Source: an uncultured Clostridia bacterium
GTDB taxonomy: Bacteria; Bacillota; Clostridia; Oscillospirales; Acutalibacteraceae
Reading direction: 5' to 3'
Assembly: GCA_946626015.1 (NCBI GenBank)
Contig: CAMOTT010000002.1
Span: 1 to 33,543 of the forward strand
Length of the DNA stretch: 33,543 nucleotides
The notes beneath the pieces are model-generated. The model had not been told where the DNA came from. It was given only the letters and a program-made list of their open reading frames with translations, and did not search any database. A program made the position numbers and the translations under genes. Shown here piece after piece: positions 24,257 through 31,099 of this stretch (the first letter of the stretch is position 1; every line of letters starts with the position of its first letter).

Positions 24257-25120
24257 ATGGCTTCATATTGTCCCAAATGCGGATACAAGCTAAAGATTAA
24301 GGATATAAAACCGGAATGTCCCAAGTGCGGAGTAAATGTGCTTTATTATAAAATGGACGAGCGGCTGCTTGCCGATGCGGACAAGGTCGAGGAGGAGCAC
24401 GTTCACTTTCAGGCTAAGGTGGACAGAATAAAGGCCTCTCTTTTCGGCTCAAAGGCGGCGATAGCAAGGTTTGCCCTCTGCTTTGTTGCTATAGGAGTCC
24501 TGTTCCTGCCCCTTGCCAAGGTCTCCATCTCCGGGCCTTACATAGAAAAATCCAGCACAGTAAATCTGCTGTTCCTTTATGAGTTTATTTCAAAGCTTGA
24601 CTTTGACGCAGTGTTCGGATTTATGAAATCCGCAGTTCTTGGCAAAGTGTTCACGGAGTACTTTGCCGCCCTCGCGGCAGTCCTGCTTTCCGTTCTGCTT
24701 GTGGTTATCAATCTTATCTCGGTGTTTTTCTCCGCGCAAAAGAGGAGCAAGGCTCGCAACATCATCATTGATTCTTTGGCTGTTATCAGCGCCTCGGCTG
24801 GCGTTTTGATGTTCACAAAGTTCAGCAAATCAATAGTCGGCTTCTTCCCCGGCGCTTACTCCGGCAAGGTGTCCTTTGGCTCCTTTGTGTTTATCGGGGT
24901 CTTGGCTGTGTTGTTGATAGTCAATATTGTAATAGCTAAAAACGGTATTCCGGTAAAGTACAAGCAGTGTTACATCAGCGGCTTCCCGGCAGAGGAAGTG
25001 TTCGCGGCAAGGGAGAAGGGCATAACCCTTGAGCAGATGAGAGCTGAAAGAGACGCTGAAAATGCTGAGAAAGCCGAGGCACAAGCGGCAGAAGAAAAGG
25101 AACCTGTCGCCGCCGAATAA
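24257..25120 (+). CDS. Zinc-ribbon membrane protein of unknown function
   Basis: 287 residues. An N-terminal zinc ribbon has C5, C8, C21 and C24 (YCPKCG and ECPKCG). A charged, probably helical linker (about 35-68) leads to four predicted membrane segments (about 70-88, 133-155, 168-188 and 205-227). The cytoplasmic tail is rich in Ala and Glu (RAERDAENAEKAEAQAAEEKE), likely a helix or coiled coil. No enzymatic motif is seen and I do not recognise a family. GGAGG lies 8 bases before the ATG. The gene is alone: about 260 bases from the EamA gene behind it, with a terminator after it. The 261 bases upstream are AT-rich; I found no convincing promoter there. Confidence 0.8.
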   Translation: MASYCPKCGYKLKIKDIKPECPKCGVNVLYYKMDERLLADADKVEEEHVHFQAKVDRIKASLFGSKAAIARFALCFVAIGVLFLPLAKVSISGPYIEKSSTVNLLFLYEFISKLDFDAVFGFMKSAVLGKVFTEYFAALAAVLLSVLLVVINLISVFFSAQKRSKARNIIIDSLAVISASAGVLMFTKFSKSIVGFFPGAYSGKVSFGSFVFIGVLAVLLIVNIVIAKNGIPVKYKQCYISGFPAEEVFAAREKGITLEQMRAERDAENAEKAEAQAAEEKEPVAAE

Positions 25121-25129
25121 TTTATAATA

Positions 25130-25173
25130 AAAAACCATCACCACAGGGCATTAAAACCTTGTGGTGATTTTTT
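25130..25173. terminator. Bidirectional terminator between convergent genes
   Basis: ATCACCACA pairs with TGTGGTGAT, extended by GG/CC past a one-base bulge. The stem is followed by TTTTTTG on the plus strand and, after GG, by TTTTTTATT on the minus strand. It lies between the zinc-ribbon membrane protein and the GH95-like gene. Confidence 0.85.
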
Positions 25174-25189
25174 GTCGGTGTTTATTGAT

Positions 25190-27277
25190 TTATTTTAATG
25201 GATTGATAATTATATTGTCTCCCGGTTCGGTTTGCAGCTCGACCCGGTTTCCGTTTATCTTCTGCTCACCGGAGCTTGTAATTACCGCCGCGTCTTCGTA
25301 GGGGAGGATCACGGACAGATGACCGCCCTTTTCGGCAAAGATCGTAGTCTCGCCGAACCTGCCGCCCTGAACGCTTGAGGAAACAAGGAACGCGCCGTCC
25401 CCACGCAGAGAGGTGAAGGAGCAGTCCATCCCGGTATCCCAGCAGGGGAAGATACGCAAAGCGCCCTGATGGCTTTGCAGAGCCATTTCGTTAAGGGTGG
25501 AGGCGGCTATGGAGCAGTATTCAAGTCCGCCGCCATCCAATGTAAAAAGCAGGTTTGGCAGCCTGAATTCAAGCAGCAGGTTACGGAGGTTTTTCAATAT
25601 CCACCGGGGTGATTCTCCCAGACGGGCAGCCATGGGGTAATAGGAGCTTACGGCGTTGTCGTCCGTAAAGCAGCGCCGCTTTTGCCGGAAGGTGTTTCGG
25701 GCGATGCGAAGCTCCCGCTCAGGCGATGACAGCCCGATACATCCGCAGGGGTAAACGTGCTGCAACCCCACATCGCCGTTGCCGTTCCACCTCTGGCCGG
25801 ATTGGGTGTAGCGGAACACTCTTTTGCCCAGACGCAGGCAGGTGGGGAAGGGAGAAAGAGCCTTGAGCATATTTCCCCACAGCTCGACCTTGTCCGGGTC
25901 GATGCCAAGGACTGTGGCCATATCTATCCCGGCCTCAAATCCCATGCGCAGCAGCCCAAGGGTCAGGACGTTGTTTTTGTCATTGAGTACTTTTTTGTAT
26001 TTTTTCGGCGTGAAATCCTCCCGGTAGATGGGTACCTCGTGGGCGGAATCCTTGCAGACGGAAAAACTGCCGTCGGGTTCCCTTGTGCCGTATTGCTCAA
26101 AGAATTCAAGGCAGGCTTTCAAATAAGGGTAGGCGTGGTTACGGGCGTATTCCGTATCGCGGGTCGCCCGCCAGCGAAAAACGGGGATATCCGCCGGGTG
26201 GAGCTGATTGTTTTTCTGCCCGAGAAACAGCCGTTCAAAACTGTAACGGCATTTGTCGTCCAGCTCTGAGCAAAGCCCTTTTGGAGCTATCCCCACGGGG
26301 TAGAGTACGCCTGCGCAGCCGAAGCGCTCCGCAAAATCTCTGCCCTTTGGCATAAATTCTTCTAAGGGCGCCATATAACAATCCGTCAGCTCCGGGTGAT
26401 TGGAGGAACAGGCGGCGTAAAAGGGCGCCTGAAAGTTGTAATTAAGATGATAGTCGCCGTGCCATGACGGTTTTTCAACGGTTATAAAGTTCCCGTAAAG
26501 CCCCGGTGGGAATTTCGGGTTACCGGCGCAGATGGCCAAAAAATACTGTGAGCCGATCCAGGCGGTTTCAAGCAGGGGATCGGAACAGCAAAATGAGGAT
26601 CTTCCCCAAAAATCCCCCCAGGCCGCAAGGTGATTTTCCATGAGGGCGTCAAGACCTGCCGGGTCAATGCCGGTCAGCTTTTGTATGACCAGCTCCAGGG
26701 GATCTGAACAGTCGTGGTTAGTGGCGGCAAAATAGTAATATCTGCTCTCGTCCGCCTGAACGCCGCCGGCAAAGGCGTGGGTCTCGTAAAGGTGATCCTC
26801 TCCGCAGAAATGCCGGGCAATGCCGGAGATCCCCTCCTGCTCCCAGACTTGGGCAGTACCCTCCGCGGCATTTTCAAAAACCAGCAGAGCAGGCTCCGCC
26901 GGGATATTCCCGGTGCTTTCGATACAGATTGAGTTTTCCGTTTTATGTACGGTCACGGTGAAGGAACAGCATCTTTCTCCCTTAGCAAACCGGCAGCGCA
27001 GCATTCCTGAGCTCATATCCTGAACCACATCATATTCCGCGTAAAGCTCCGGTGGAACAGGAATGTCTATCATCCCAAGGGGCTTTATGCCGCCCCTTTC
27101 AGCCTGCTCAACACCCTCCCATATGTCGCATTTTGAAAGGTATAGACGGGCGCCGCCGGAATAGCTGCCCAGGATCACTCCAAGGTCCCCGTTGCCGCAC
27201 ACCGCGCCGTCGGGTACTGAGTATTTGCCGGAACGCTGTGGCGCCTGCGTGATATGTACCTCATAAGGAACAGCCAA
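25190..27277 (-). CDS. GH95/DUF5703-like glycosidase (six-hairpin fold), cytoplasmic
   Basis: 695 residues. The N-terminal domain (about 1-210) has GNGDLGVILGSYSGGARLYLSKCDIW, equivalent to the GNGxLGAMVFG and LNEDTLW motifs of GH95 and of DUF5703 proteins. The middle is a probable (alpha/alpha)6 barrel with WHGDYHLNYNFQAPFYAACSSN (about 275-296), where the NxN pair matches the catalytic-site asparagines of GH95 fucosidases. The late segment STLNEMALQSHQGALRIFPCW fits the family. No signal peptide is seen. The start is TTG with GGGAGG 7 bases upstream. GH95 enzymes act on alpha-1,2-fucose or related galactose links; with a GH29 gene 5 kb away, fucoside use is a reasonable inference. Exact family and substrate are uncertain. 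Confidence 0.7.
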   Translation of the reverse strand: MAVPYEVHITQAPQRSGKYSVPDGAVCGNGDLGVILGSYSGGARLYLSKCDIWEGVEQAERGGIKPLGMIDIPVPPELYAEYDVVQDMSSGMLRCRFAKGERCCSFTVTVHKTENSICIESTGNIPAEPALLVFENAAEGTAQVWEQEGISGIARHFCGEDHLYETHAFAGGVQADESRYYYFAATNHDCSDPLELVIQKLTGIDPAGLDALMENHLAAWGDFWGRSSFCCSDPLLETAWIGSQYFLAICAGNPKFPPGLYGNFITVEKPSWHGDYHLNYNFQAPFYAACSSNHPELTDCYMAPLEEFMPKGRDFAERFGCAGVLYPVGIAPKGLCSELDDKCRYSFERLFLGQKNNQLHPADIPVFRWRATRDTEYARNHAYPYLKACLEFFEQYGTREPDGSFSVCKDSAHEVPIYREDFTPKKYKKVLNDKNNVLTLGLLRMGFEAGIDMATVLGIDPDKVELWGNMLKALSPFPTCLRLGKRVFRYTQSGQRWNGNGDVGLQHVYPCGCIGLSSPERELRIARNTFRQKRRCFTDDNAVSSYYPMAARLGESPRWILKNLRNLLLEFRLPNLLFTLDGGGLEYCSIAASTLNEMALQSHQGALRIFPCWDTGMDCSFTSLRGDGAFLVSSSVQGGRFGETTIFAEKGGHLSVILPYEDAAVITSSGEQKINGNRVELQTEPGDNIIINPLK

Positions 27278-27382
27278 GAAAACACCTCCCGAAGTTGGTT
27301 ACTGTTTACAGCATACGCCTTTTTTCCCCGGTTTTCAATAATCTGAGCAGAGAATTTTCGGCTATTTACGGAATTTGCAGAT

Positions 27383-27435
27383 TAAAAAACTCCCTCCATG
27401 AGGGGCTGAATGCCCGCATGGCAGACTGAGGGAGT
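27383..27435 (-). terminator. Second terminator-like hairpin of the minus-strand small transcript
   Basis: ACTCCCTC (27389-27396) pairs with GAGGGAGT (27428-27435), with an inner CATG/CATG and GGG/CCC stem. On the minus strand it is followed by TTTTTTAATC. It lies upstream of the GH95-like gene; the nearest minus-strand source of RNA is the promoter at 27746-27774. Confidence 0.65.
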
Positions 27436-27490
27436 AAAAAAATAAAAGTTGCCCGGCAAAGTTTTAATTGTATACAAAAAGAATAAAATC

Positions 27491-27510
27491 GGCGGGGAAA
27501 AATCCCCGCC
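27491..27510 (-). terminator. GC-rich hairpin, first terminator of the minus-strand small transcript
   Basis: GGCGGGG (27491-27497) pairs perfectly with CCCCGCC (27504-27510) around a 6-base loop. On the minus strand GATTTTATTC follows. It stands out in an AT-rich stretch. Confidence 0.65.
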
Positions 27511-27516
27511 AAATAT

Positions 27517-27699
27517 TTAATATTTTAAAATGTACACTTTAAGATTGATTTTCGCATCTATATATGATATACTACAGCCAAGGAGTAAATGGTCAGTTTG
27601 CTTCTCTGGGTTGTAGCAATACGACCCTTTGGTTGCACGTATCGCGTTTTTCTTACTTTCTATTTTTCGCGATATGTCTCCATTTTTCTTACCTGACAC
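27517..27699 (-). CDS. Possible small protein (about 60 aa) on the minus-strand transcript
   Basis: The frame is open from a TAA just upstream to a stop at 27517 and encodes a basic N-terminal half (SGKKNGDISRKIESKKNAIR), then KGSYCYNPEK and a C-terminal half with LLLGCSISYI. I do not recognise it. The only in-frame start is a GTG at 27699 that abuts AAGGG with no usable spacing and lies in the hairpin described at 27696-27721, so translation would be poor or controlled by folding. It lies downstream of a strong promoter (27746-27774) and just before a terminator hairpin, which supports a real transcript but not necessarily a protein. Confidence 0.35.
   Translation of the reverse strand: MSGKKNGDISRKIESKKNAIRATKGSYCYNPEKQTDHLLLGCSISYIDAKINLKVYILKY
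27545..27573 (+). promoter_or_regulatory. Plus-strand promoter of the small-transcript pair
   Basis: -35 TTGATT (27545-27550), 17-base spacer, -10 TATACT (27568-27573). Transcription would start near 27580 and run to the terminator ending near 27729, an RNA of about 150 bases. Confidence 0.6.
27589..27696 (+). CDS. Possible 35-residue hydrophobic peptide (toxin-like)
   Basis: ATG GTC ... TGA encodes 35 residues beginning MVSLLLWVVAIRPFG and ending YFSRYVSIFLT, hydrophobic with a few arginines, as in small membrane-acting peptides. AAGGAG is present, but only 3 bases separate it from the ATG, which is short. The frame begins about 10 bases into the predicted plus-strand transcript, and its stop codon touches the terminator stem. 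It does not match the Fst, TxpA or holin-like toxin sequences I know. The opposite strand carries an overlapping transcript. It could be a type I toxin, a leader peptide or chance. Confidence 0.4.
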   Translation: MVSLLLWVVAIRPFGCTYRVFLTFYFSRYVSIFLT

Positions 27700-27729
27700 C
27701 CCTTCTTAACGGGAGGGGTGTTTCTTTTT
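27696..27729 (+). terminator. Terminator of the plus-strand small transcript
   Basis: ACACCCCTTC (27696-27705) pairs with GGAGGGGTGT (27712-27721), including one U-G wobble that works only on the plus strand. TTCTTTTT follows. The hairpin also lies in the 5' part of the minus-strand transcript. Confidence 0.8.
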
Positions 27730-27745
27730 AGTATTTTGTATTACC

Positions 27746-27774
27746 ACTATAGCACAAATGTTCGGTTGCGTCAA
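27746..27774 (-). promoter_or_regulatory. Minus-strand promoter facing the plus-strand promoter
   Basis: On the minus strand: -35 TTGACG (complement of 27769-27774), 17 bases, -10 TATAGT (complement of 27746-27751). The RNA would start near 27739 and run antisense to the whole plus-strand transcript, ending at 27491-27510 or 27383-27435. Together with the entries around it, this accounts for the 525-base gap 27278-27802. Confidence 0.65.
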
Positions 27775-27802
27775 CAAAGGTTTAAAATAATATCTAACTC
27801 TT

Positions 27803-28432
27803 TTATGTTTCTAAAATATCCTTAGATATCCGAGTAAACGGTATCTCAATTGTATTGTATATTCTTTTTGTGGAGCCAACCGTAGTTCCATCTATAAATA
27901 TATGACCATAAACATATCTCCCATCTACATAACTCCCCAAACCAGAGATTGCTGCTCCGAATAAAACTGGACAATTATTATTTTTCAAATTGCTTTCTAC
28001 ACACTGCATTACTCTGAGGGATATGTCATATGAAAGCAGATTGTTTCCAACTTTGTTCAATATTCCAAAATTTGAAAGCCCGTAGGTTGTACTCCATGAA
28101 AGTTTACCAAACTTTGACATAACAAGATCCACTTTTTGTTGTTCTATTAAATGATTAAGAATTGGTATACTGTCGTCTCCGTTTGTTATATATTTCAGGT
28201 CATCTGCTAAGATTTGTTCAATTTTACTTTTGTTCTTTGATAAATTAACAAACCTTCTTACTAAAATTTCTAAATCTTTGTCACATAGAATAGTTTTATA
28301 ATAATCTTGGTTCTTTCGCGCTTCTTCTGCTCTTATTTTAAAATCTTTATCCGCCGCTGATTGCTTAAAAAAAACCGATCCAAGATATATGACTCCGAAA
28401 ATCAATCCAAAAGTCATGCCGAGTATTTCCAT
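27803..28432 (-). CDS. Unidentified protein with N-terminal membrane segment (209 aa)
   Basis: No family is recognised. Residues about 5-23 (GMTFGLIFGVIYLGSVFFK) form one hydrophobic anchor. A charged, probably helical stretch follows (about 28-85), then a more globular half with LSWSTTYGLSNFGIL, CPVLFGAAISGLGSYVDGRYVYGHIFIDGTTVGS and a C-terminal strand-like segment. The codon use is visibly more AT-rich than in the flanking housekeeping genes. It begins 6 bases after the end of a broken small gene, with GGGAG 9 bases before the ATG. It is the last of four tightly packed minus-strand genes. Confidence 0.75.
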   Translation of the reverse strand: MEILGMTFGLIFGVIYLGSVFFKQSAADKDFKIRAEEARKNQDYYKTILCDKDLEILVRRFVNLSKNKSKIEQILADDLKYITNGDDSIPILNHLIEQQKVDLVMSKFGKLSWSTTYGLSNFGILNKVGNNLLSYDISLRVMQCVESNLKNNNCPVLFGAAISGLGSYVDGRYVYGHIFIDGTTVGSTKRIYNTIEIPFTRISKDILET

Positions 28433-28438
28433 GTTAAT

Positions 28439-28669
28439 CTACTCCCTTGCTGAATTTATACTATCTGTAGCCGCATCAATAGATTCTATCGCCTCTTCAA
28501 GACTTTATACCGCGCTCTCTGCTTTTGAGTATCTGTCGCTATCCTGAAGGTTTTCAGGTATGTTATCAAAAGAGTCTTGCTCTTCATCTAATACTTGCGA
28601 TACTATGTTAGACGCTTCCTCAAGAAGTTTTAGCGCATCATTCAATGTAGACCTTCTTTTATTGTTCAC
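28439..28669 (-). pseudogene. Small conserved helical protein broken by an in-frame TAA
   Basis: GTG start at 28669 overlaps the stop of the gene before it (GTGA) and has GGGAGG 7 bases upstream. The first 54 codons end ...FDNIPENLQDSDRYSKAESAV, then TAA (28505-28507), then 21 more in-frame codons SLEEAIESIDAATDSINSARE and TAG at 28439-28441. The uninterrupted sequence reads like a small, widespread Firmicute/phage protein with a DNLPExLQxSER core and repeated LEEAI helices, so the stop cuts a conserved C-terminal helix. The shortened 54-residue product might still be made. A sequencing error is possible. Confidence 0.75.
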
Positions 28670-29022
28670 AAATTTTCCTCCCATATTCCGGGGAATGTAA
28701 TCTCAAGCATCATCAGATCATCGTTGATCCGACTAAAGCTAAATGACGTTGAGTTATTAAGTATATCATAAAGCGTATGTTTGTTAGAGTATATAGTTAT
28801 ATCGGGGCATTTAATCTTAATACCGATGCTTTTGCTGTTTTCGTCAATTTCAGCCTCTAATCCTTCGCCTTCAAATTCCTCTATGATAGAATCAATACAA
28901 TCACAAATATTGGATAATTGTTCCTGCTTCTCTCCATTGATTCTCCACATTGGATATACTTCTTTGGTATATTCATCGACCACCAAAGATACTGCATCAA
29001 AGCAATTTATAAAACTACTCAT
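28666..29022 (-). CDS. Unidentified protein (118 aa)
   Basis: No family is recognised. It is acidic and soluble with no membrane segment. The first third contains several aromatic residues and cysteines (FINCFDAVSLVVDEYTKEVYPMW, ICDCIDSIIEEFEGEG); the second third looks beta-rich (AEIDENSKSIGIKIKCPDITIYSN) and the end is MMLEITFPGIWEENL. GAGG lies 6 bases before the ATG. It follows the 135-residue gene by 13 bases, and its stop overlaps the start of the broken gene by 4 bases, so the two are translationally coupled. Part of the AT-rich accessory cluster. Confidence 0.75.
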   Translation of the reverse strand: MSSFINCFDAVSLVVDEYTKEVYPMWRINGEKQEQLSNICDCIDSIIEEFEGEGLEAEIDENSKSIGIKIKCPDITIYSNKHTLYDILNNSTSFSFSRINDDLMMLEITFPGIWEENL

Positions 29023-29035
29023 GTTACACCTCTAT

Positions 29036-29443
29036 TTATTCCAAAGTCTCTGTCAGTCCCCCAAAACCAAAATCGATCTGAATCTTTCCATCCGTTCTCG
29101 GATATATATCACAATTACTCGCAATCTCAGCAGCTTTTAAAAACCACTTAGGGCTATTCAAATCAATTTTTTTGCCTATAACAGTTACGCTACCGAAGTC
29201 TTTGTAGGGCTCATGAAGATCGTAATCTACTTTTACATCTTTACCAGCAAATAAGTTCTTCATAATTTCATATGTATATTTAACATCTCTTACTCTTGTT
29301 GGAATTATCATCGAGGTTTTCTTATCTTGTTCCTCAAATTCCTTTGCAATCATAAGCAAAATGTCCTCGGGGTCTTCTATCCTATCCTCAGCTTCATCCT
29401 CAATGAACAAATCATTTTCTAACTCATAGTTGTTATCTTCCAT
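29036..29443 (-). CDS. Unidentified acidic protein (135 aa), first gene of the accessory cluster
   Basis: No family is recognised. The N-terminal 40 residues are highly acidic (NNYELENDLFIEDEAEDRIEDPEDI) and probably disordered or helical. The rest looks globular, with TRVRDVKYTYEIMKNLFAGKDVKVDYDL and a C-terminal IQIDFGFGGLTETLE. An acidic start on a small protein can mean DNA mimicry or a partner-binding tail, but nothing here proves that. AGGAGG lies 7 bases before the ATG. The gene is divergent from an XRE-family repressor, with repeated CAACAC half-sites between them. Confidence 0.75.
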   Translation of the reverse strand: MEDNNYELENDLFIEDEAEDRIEDPEDILLMIAKEFEEQDKKTSMIIPTRVRDVKYTYEIMKNLFAGKDVKVDYDLHEPYKDFGSVTVIGKKIDLNSPKWFLKAAEIASNCDIYPRTDGKIQIDFGFGGLTETLE

Positions 29444-29540
29444 TAAAGTTCCTCCTCCCTTACATTCTTAACATCGTTAAAGCATCTTATTGATTTCTAA
29501 GAACCACATATTACAATAGTAACATAAACATATAACCGTT

Positions 29541-29604
29541 TCAACACTTTAAGCAAAAATAATCAACACCTATTGTGTAGAAAATAAAAATACAATAAGT
29601 GTTG
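29541..29604. promoter_or_regulatory. Probable operator region of the XRE regulator
   Basis: AACACCTATTGT (29565-29576) and ACAATAAGTGTT (29592-29603) form a 12-bp inverted repeat with one mismatch. A third copy of the core, CAACACTT, lies at 29541-29548. The sites sit between the divergent accessory cluster and the repressor gene. A minus-strand TTGAAA-17-TACTAT promoter candidate overlaps the third copy. Confidence 0.55.
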
Positions 29605-29616
29605 AGGTGAAACACA

Positions 29617-29919
29617 ATGATTAAAGATTTGCCGGTTAAACTTAAGGCGCTCCGGATAAAGTACGGTTATTCTCAAAAACAAGTTGCGGATAAATTGCAA
29701 ATTTCACTGTCCATTGTTTCGTGGTACGAAACAGGGGAAAGAACACCCAGCACCGATGTACTGCTGTCGCTTTCATATCTCTTTAATTGCAGTACGGATT
29801 ATTTATTAGGTAAACAGTCATCCGCTCCGCAGTTTGTAATTGATACAAGCGGGCTTACAGATAATCAGATAGTGGCGATAATAAATCTCATAGAAGCCAT
29901 AAAGGAAAACCAAAAATGA
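29617..29919 (+). CDS. XRE-family DNA-binding regulator
   Basis: 100 residues. The Cro/CI-type helix-turn-helix covers about 7-62: LKALRIKYGYSQKQVADKLQ followed by the recognition helix in SLSIVSWYETGERTPS, then LLSLSYLFNCSTDYLLG. The C-terminal 30 residues (LTDNQIVAIINLIEAIKEN) are probably a dimerisation helix. There is no protease or ligand-binding domain. It is divergent from the four-gene accessory cluster and probably represses both directions through the repeats at 29541-29604, as immunity-type repressors of small mobile elements do. A terminator follows 10 bases after the stop. Confidence 0.92.
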   Translation: MIKDLPVKLKALRIKYGYSQKQVADKLQISLSIVSWYETGERTPSTDVLLSLSYLFNCSTDYLLGKQSSAPQFVIDTSGLTDNQIVAIINLIEAIKENQK

Positions 29920-29929
29920 TATTTTAAGA

Positions 29930-29952
29930 GGACGGGTTGACCGTCCTTTTTT
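29930..29952 (+). terminator. Terminator of the XRE gene
   Basis: GGACGG (29930-29935) pairs with CCGTCC (29941-29946) around a 5-base loop, followed by TTTTTTC. Confidence 0.85.
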
Positions 29953-30017
29953 CTGCACATTTTTATCTTTTGTGCAGAATTTGTGCAGAAATATAAAATT
30001 TGCCTGTGATCTACAAA

Positions 30018-30050
30018 CAAAAAACAGCCCCCGGATATTTCACCGGGAGC
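30018..30050 (-). terminator. Terminator of the NifU-like/GGGtGRT operon
   Basis: GCCCCCGG (30027-30034) pairs with CCGGGAGC (30043-30050), one G-U wobble on the minus strand. TGTTTTTTGTT follows on that strand, 20 bases after the GGGtGRT gene. Confidence 0.85.
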
Positions 30051-30071
30051 CGGAAAGTGTTGATTTGCTTA

Positions 30072-31079
30072 TTACTTGATAGCCTCTTCAACTGCCACTG
30101 CGCAGGCGACTGTTGCGCCCACCATGGGGTTGTTGCCCATGCCGATGAGACCCATCATCTCAACGTGCGCGGGAACTGATGAGGAGCCGGCAAACTGAGC
30201 GTCGCCGTGCATACGGCCCATGGAGTCGGTCAAGCCGTAGGAAGCGGGGCCTGCCGCCACGTTGTCGGGGTGAAGGGTACGGCCTGTGCCGCCGCCGGAA
30301 GCCACTGAGAAGTATTGAACGCCGTTCTCAAGCGCCCACTTCTTGTATGTGCCGGCAACAAGGTGCTGGAAGCGGGTGGGATTGGTGGAGTTGCCTGTGA
30401 TGGAAACGTCAACGCCCTCATGCTTCATGATGGCAACGCCCTCAAGCACGTCGTTTGCGCCGTAGCATCTTACCTTAGCGCGCTCACCGTCGGAGTAGGG
30501 GGTTGTGTTGACAACCTTGAGGTCGCCGGTGAAAAAGTCGTACTCCGTCTGAACATATGTGAAGCCGTTTATACGGGAAATGATCATTGCGGCGTCCTTG
30601 CCAAGGCCGTTGAGGATGACCTGAAGGGGAGTTTTGCGAACCTTGTTGGCTGTGCGGGCAATGCCGATAGCGCCCTCAGCGGCGGCGAAGGATTCGTGGC
30701 CTGCGAGGAACGCGAAGCACTTGGTTTCTTCTTTAAGGAGCATGGCGCCTAAGTTGCCGTGGCCGAGACCCACCTTGCGCTGCTCGGCAACTGAGCCGGG
30801 GACACAGAAAGCCTGGAGCCCCTCGCCGATAACGGCGGAAGCCTCCGAAGCGTTTTTAACGCCTTTTTGGAGAGCGAGGGCGACGCCAAGGGTGTAAGCC
30901 CAGACAGCGTTCTCAAAGGCGATGGGCTGAACGCCCTTAACTATTGATTCAACATTTATTCCTTTTGAAAGACAAAGCTCCTGAGCGGCCTCCAAGCTTG
31001 CCAAACCGTTTTCGGCGAGACACTTTTCGATTTTTGCCATTCTTCTCTCTTTGCCTTCGAACTTTACGTCATTAGCCAT
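30072..31079 (-). CDS. GGGtGRT protein
   Basis: 335 residues of the family named for the motif seen here as SVASGGGTGRTLHPDN (about 260-275). Other conserved patches are VGLGHGNLGAMLLKEETKCFAFLAGHESFAAAEGAIG, GNSTNPTRFQHLVAGTYKKW and the C-terminal GMGNNPMVGATVACAVAVEE. No membrane segment or export signal is seen, so it is cytoplasmic. The role is not established. It is typically found next to a NifU-like protein, as here (20 bases after it), which suggests iron-sulfur or other metal-cofactor handling. AGGAGG lies 9 bases before the ATG, and a terminator follows the gene. Confidence 0.9.
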   Translation of the reverse strand: MANDVKFEGKERRMAKIEKCLAENGLASLEAAQELCLSKGINVESIVKGVQPIAFENAVWAYTLGVALALQKGVKNASEASAVIGEGLQAFCVPGSVAEQRKVGLGHGNLGAMLLKEETKCFAFLAGHESFAAAEGAIGIARTANKVRKTPLQVILNGLGKDAAMIISRINGFTYVQTEYDFFTGDLKVVNTTPYSDGERAKVRCYGANDVLEGVAIMKHEGVDVSITGNSTNPTRFQHLVAGTYKKWALENGVQYFSVASGGGTGRTLHPDNVAAGPASYGLTDSMGRMHGDAQFAGSSSVPAHVEMMGLIGMGNNPMVGATVACAVAVEEAIK

Positions 31080-31099
31080 TTTCTAATCCTCCTTCTCGA

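Noticed and set aside
27589..27696. Assignment of the 35-residue peptide to a known holin-like or Fst-type toxin family
   Set aside because: The residues do not resemble those families as I know them and the ribosome-site spacing is short, so only a candidate is reported.
27278..30071. Integrated element with integrase and attachment sites
   Set aside because: No integrase, recombinase, tRNA target or flanking direct repeat was found; only composition and gene content suggest mobility.
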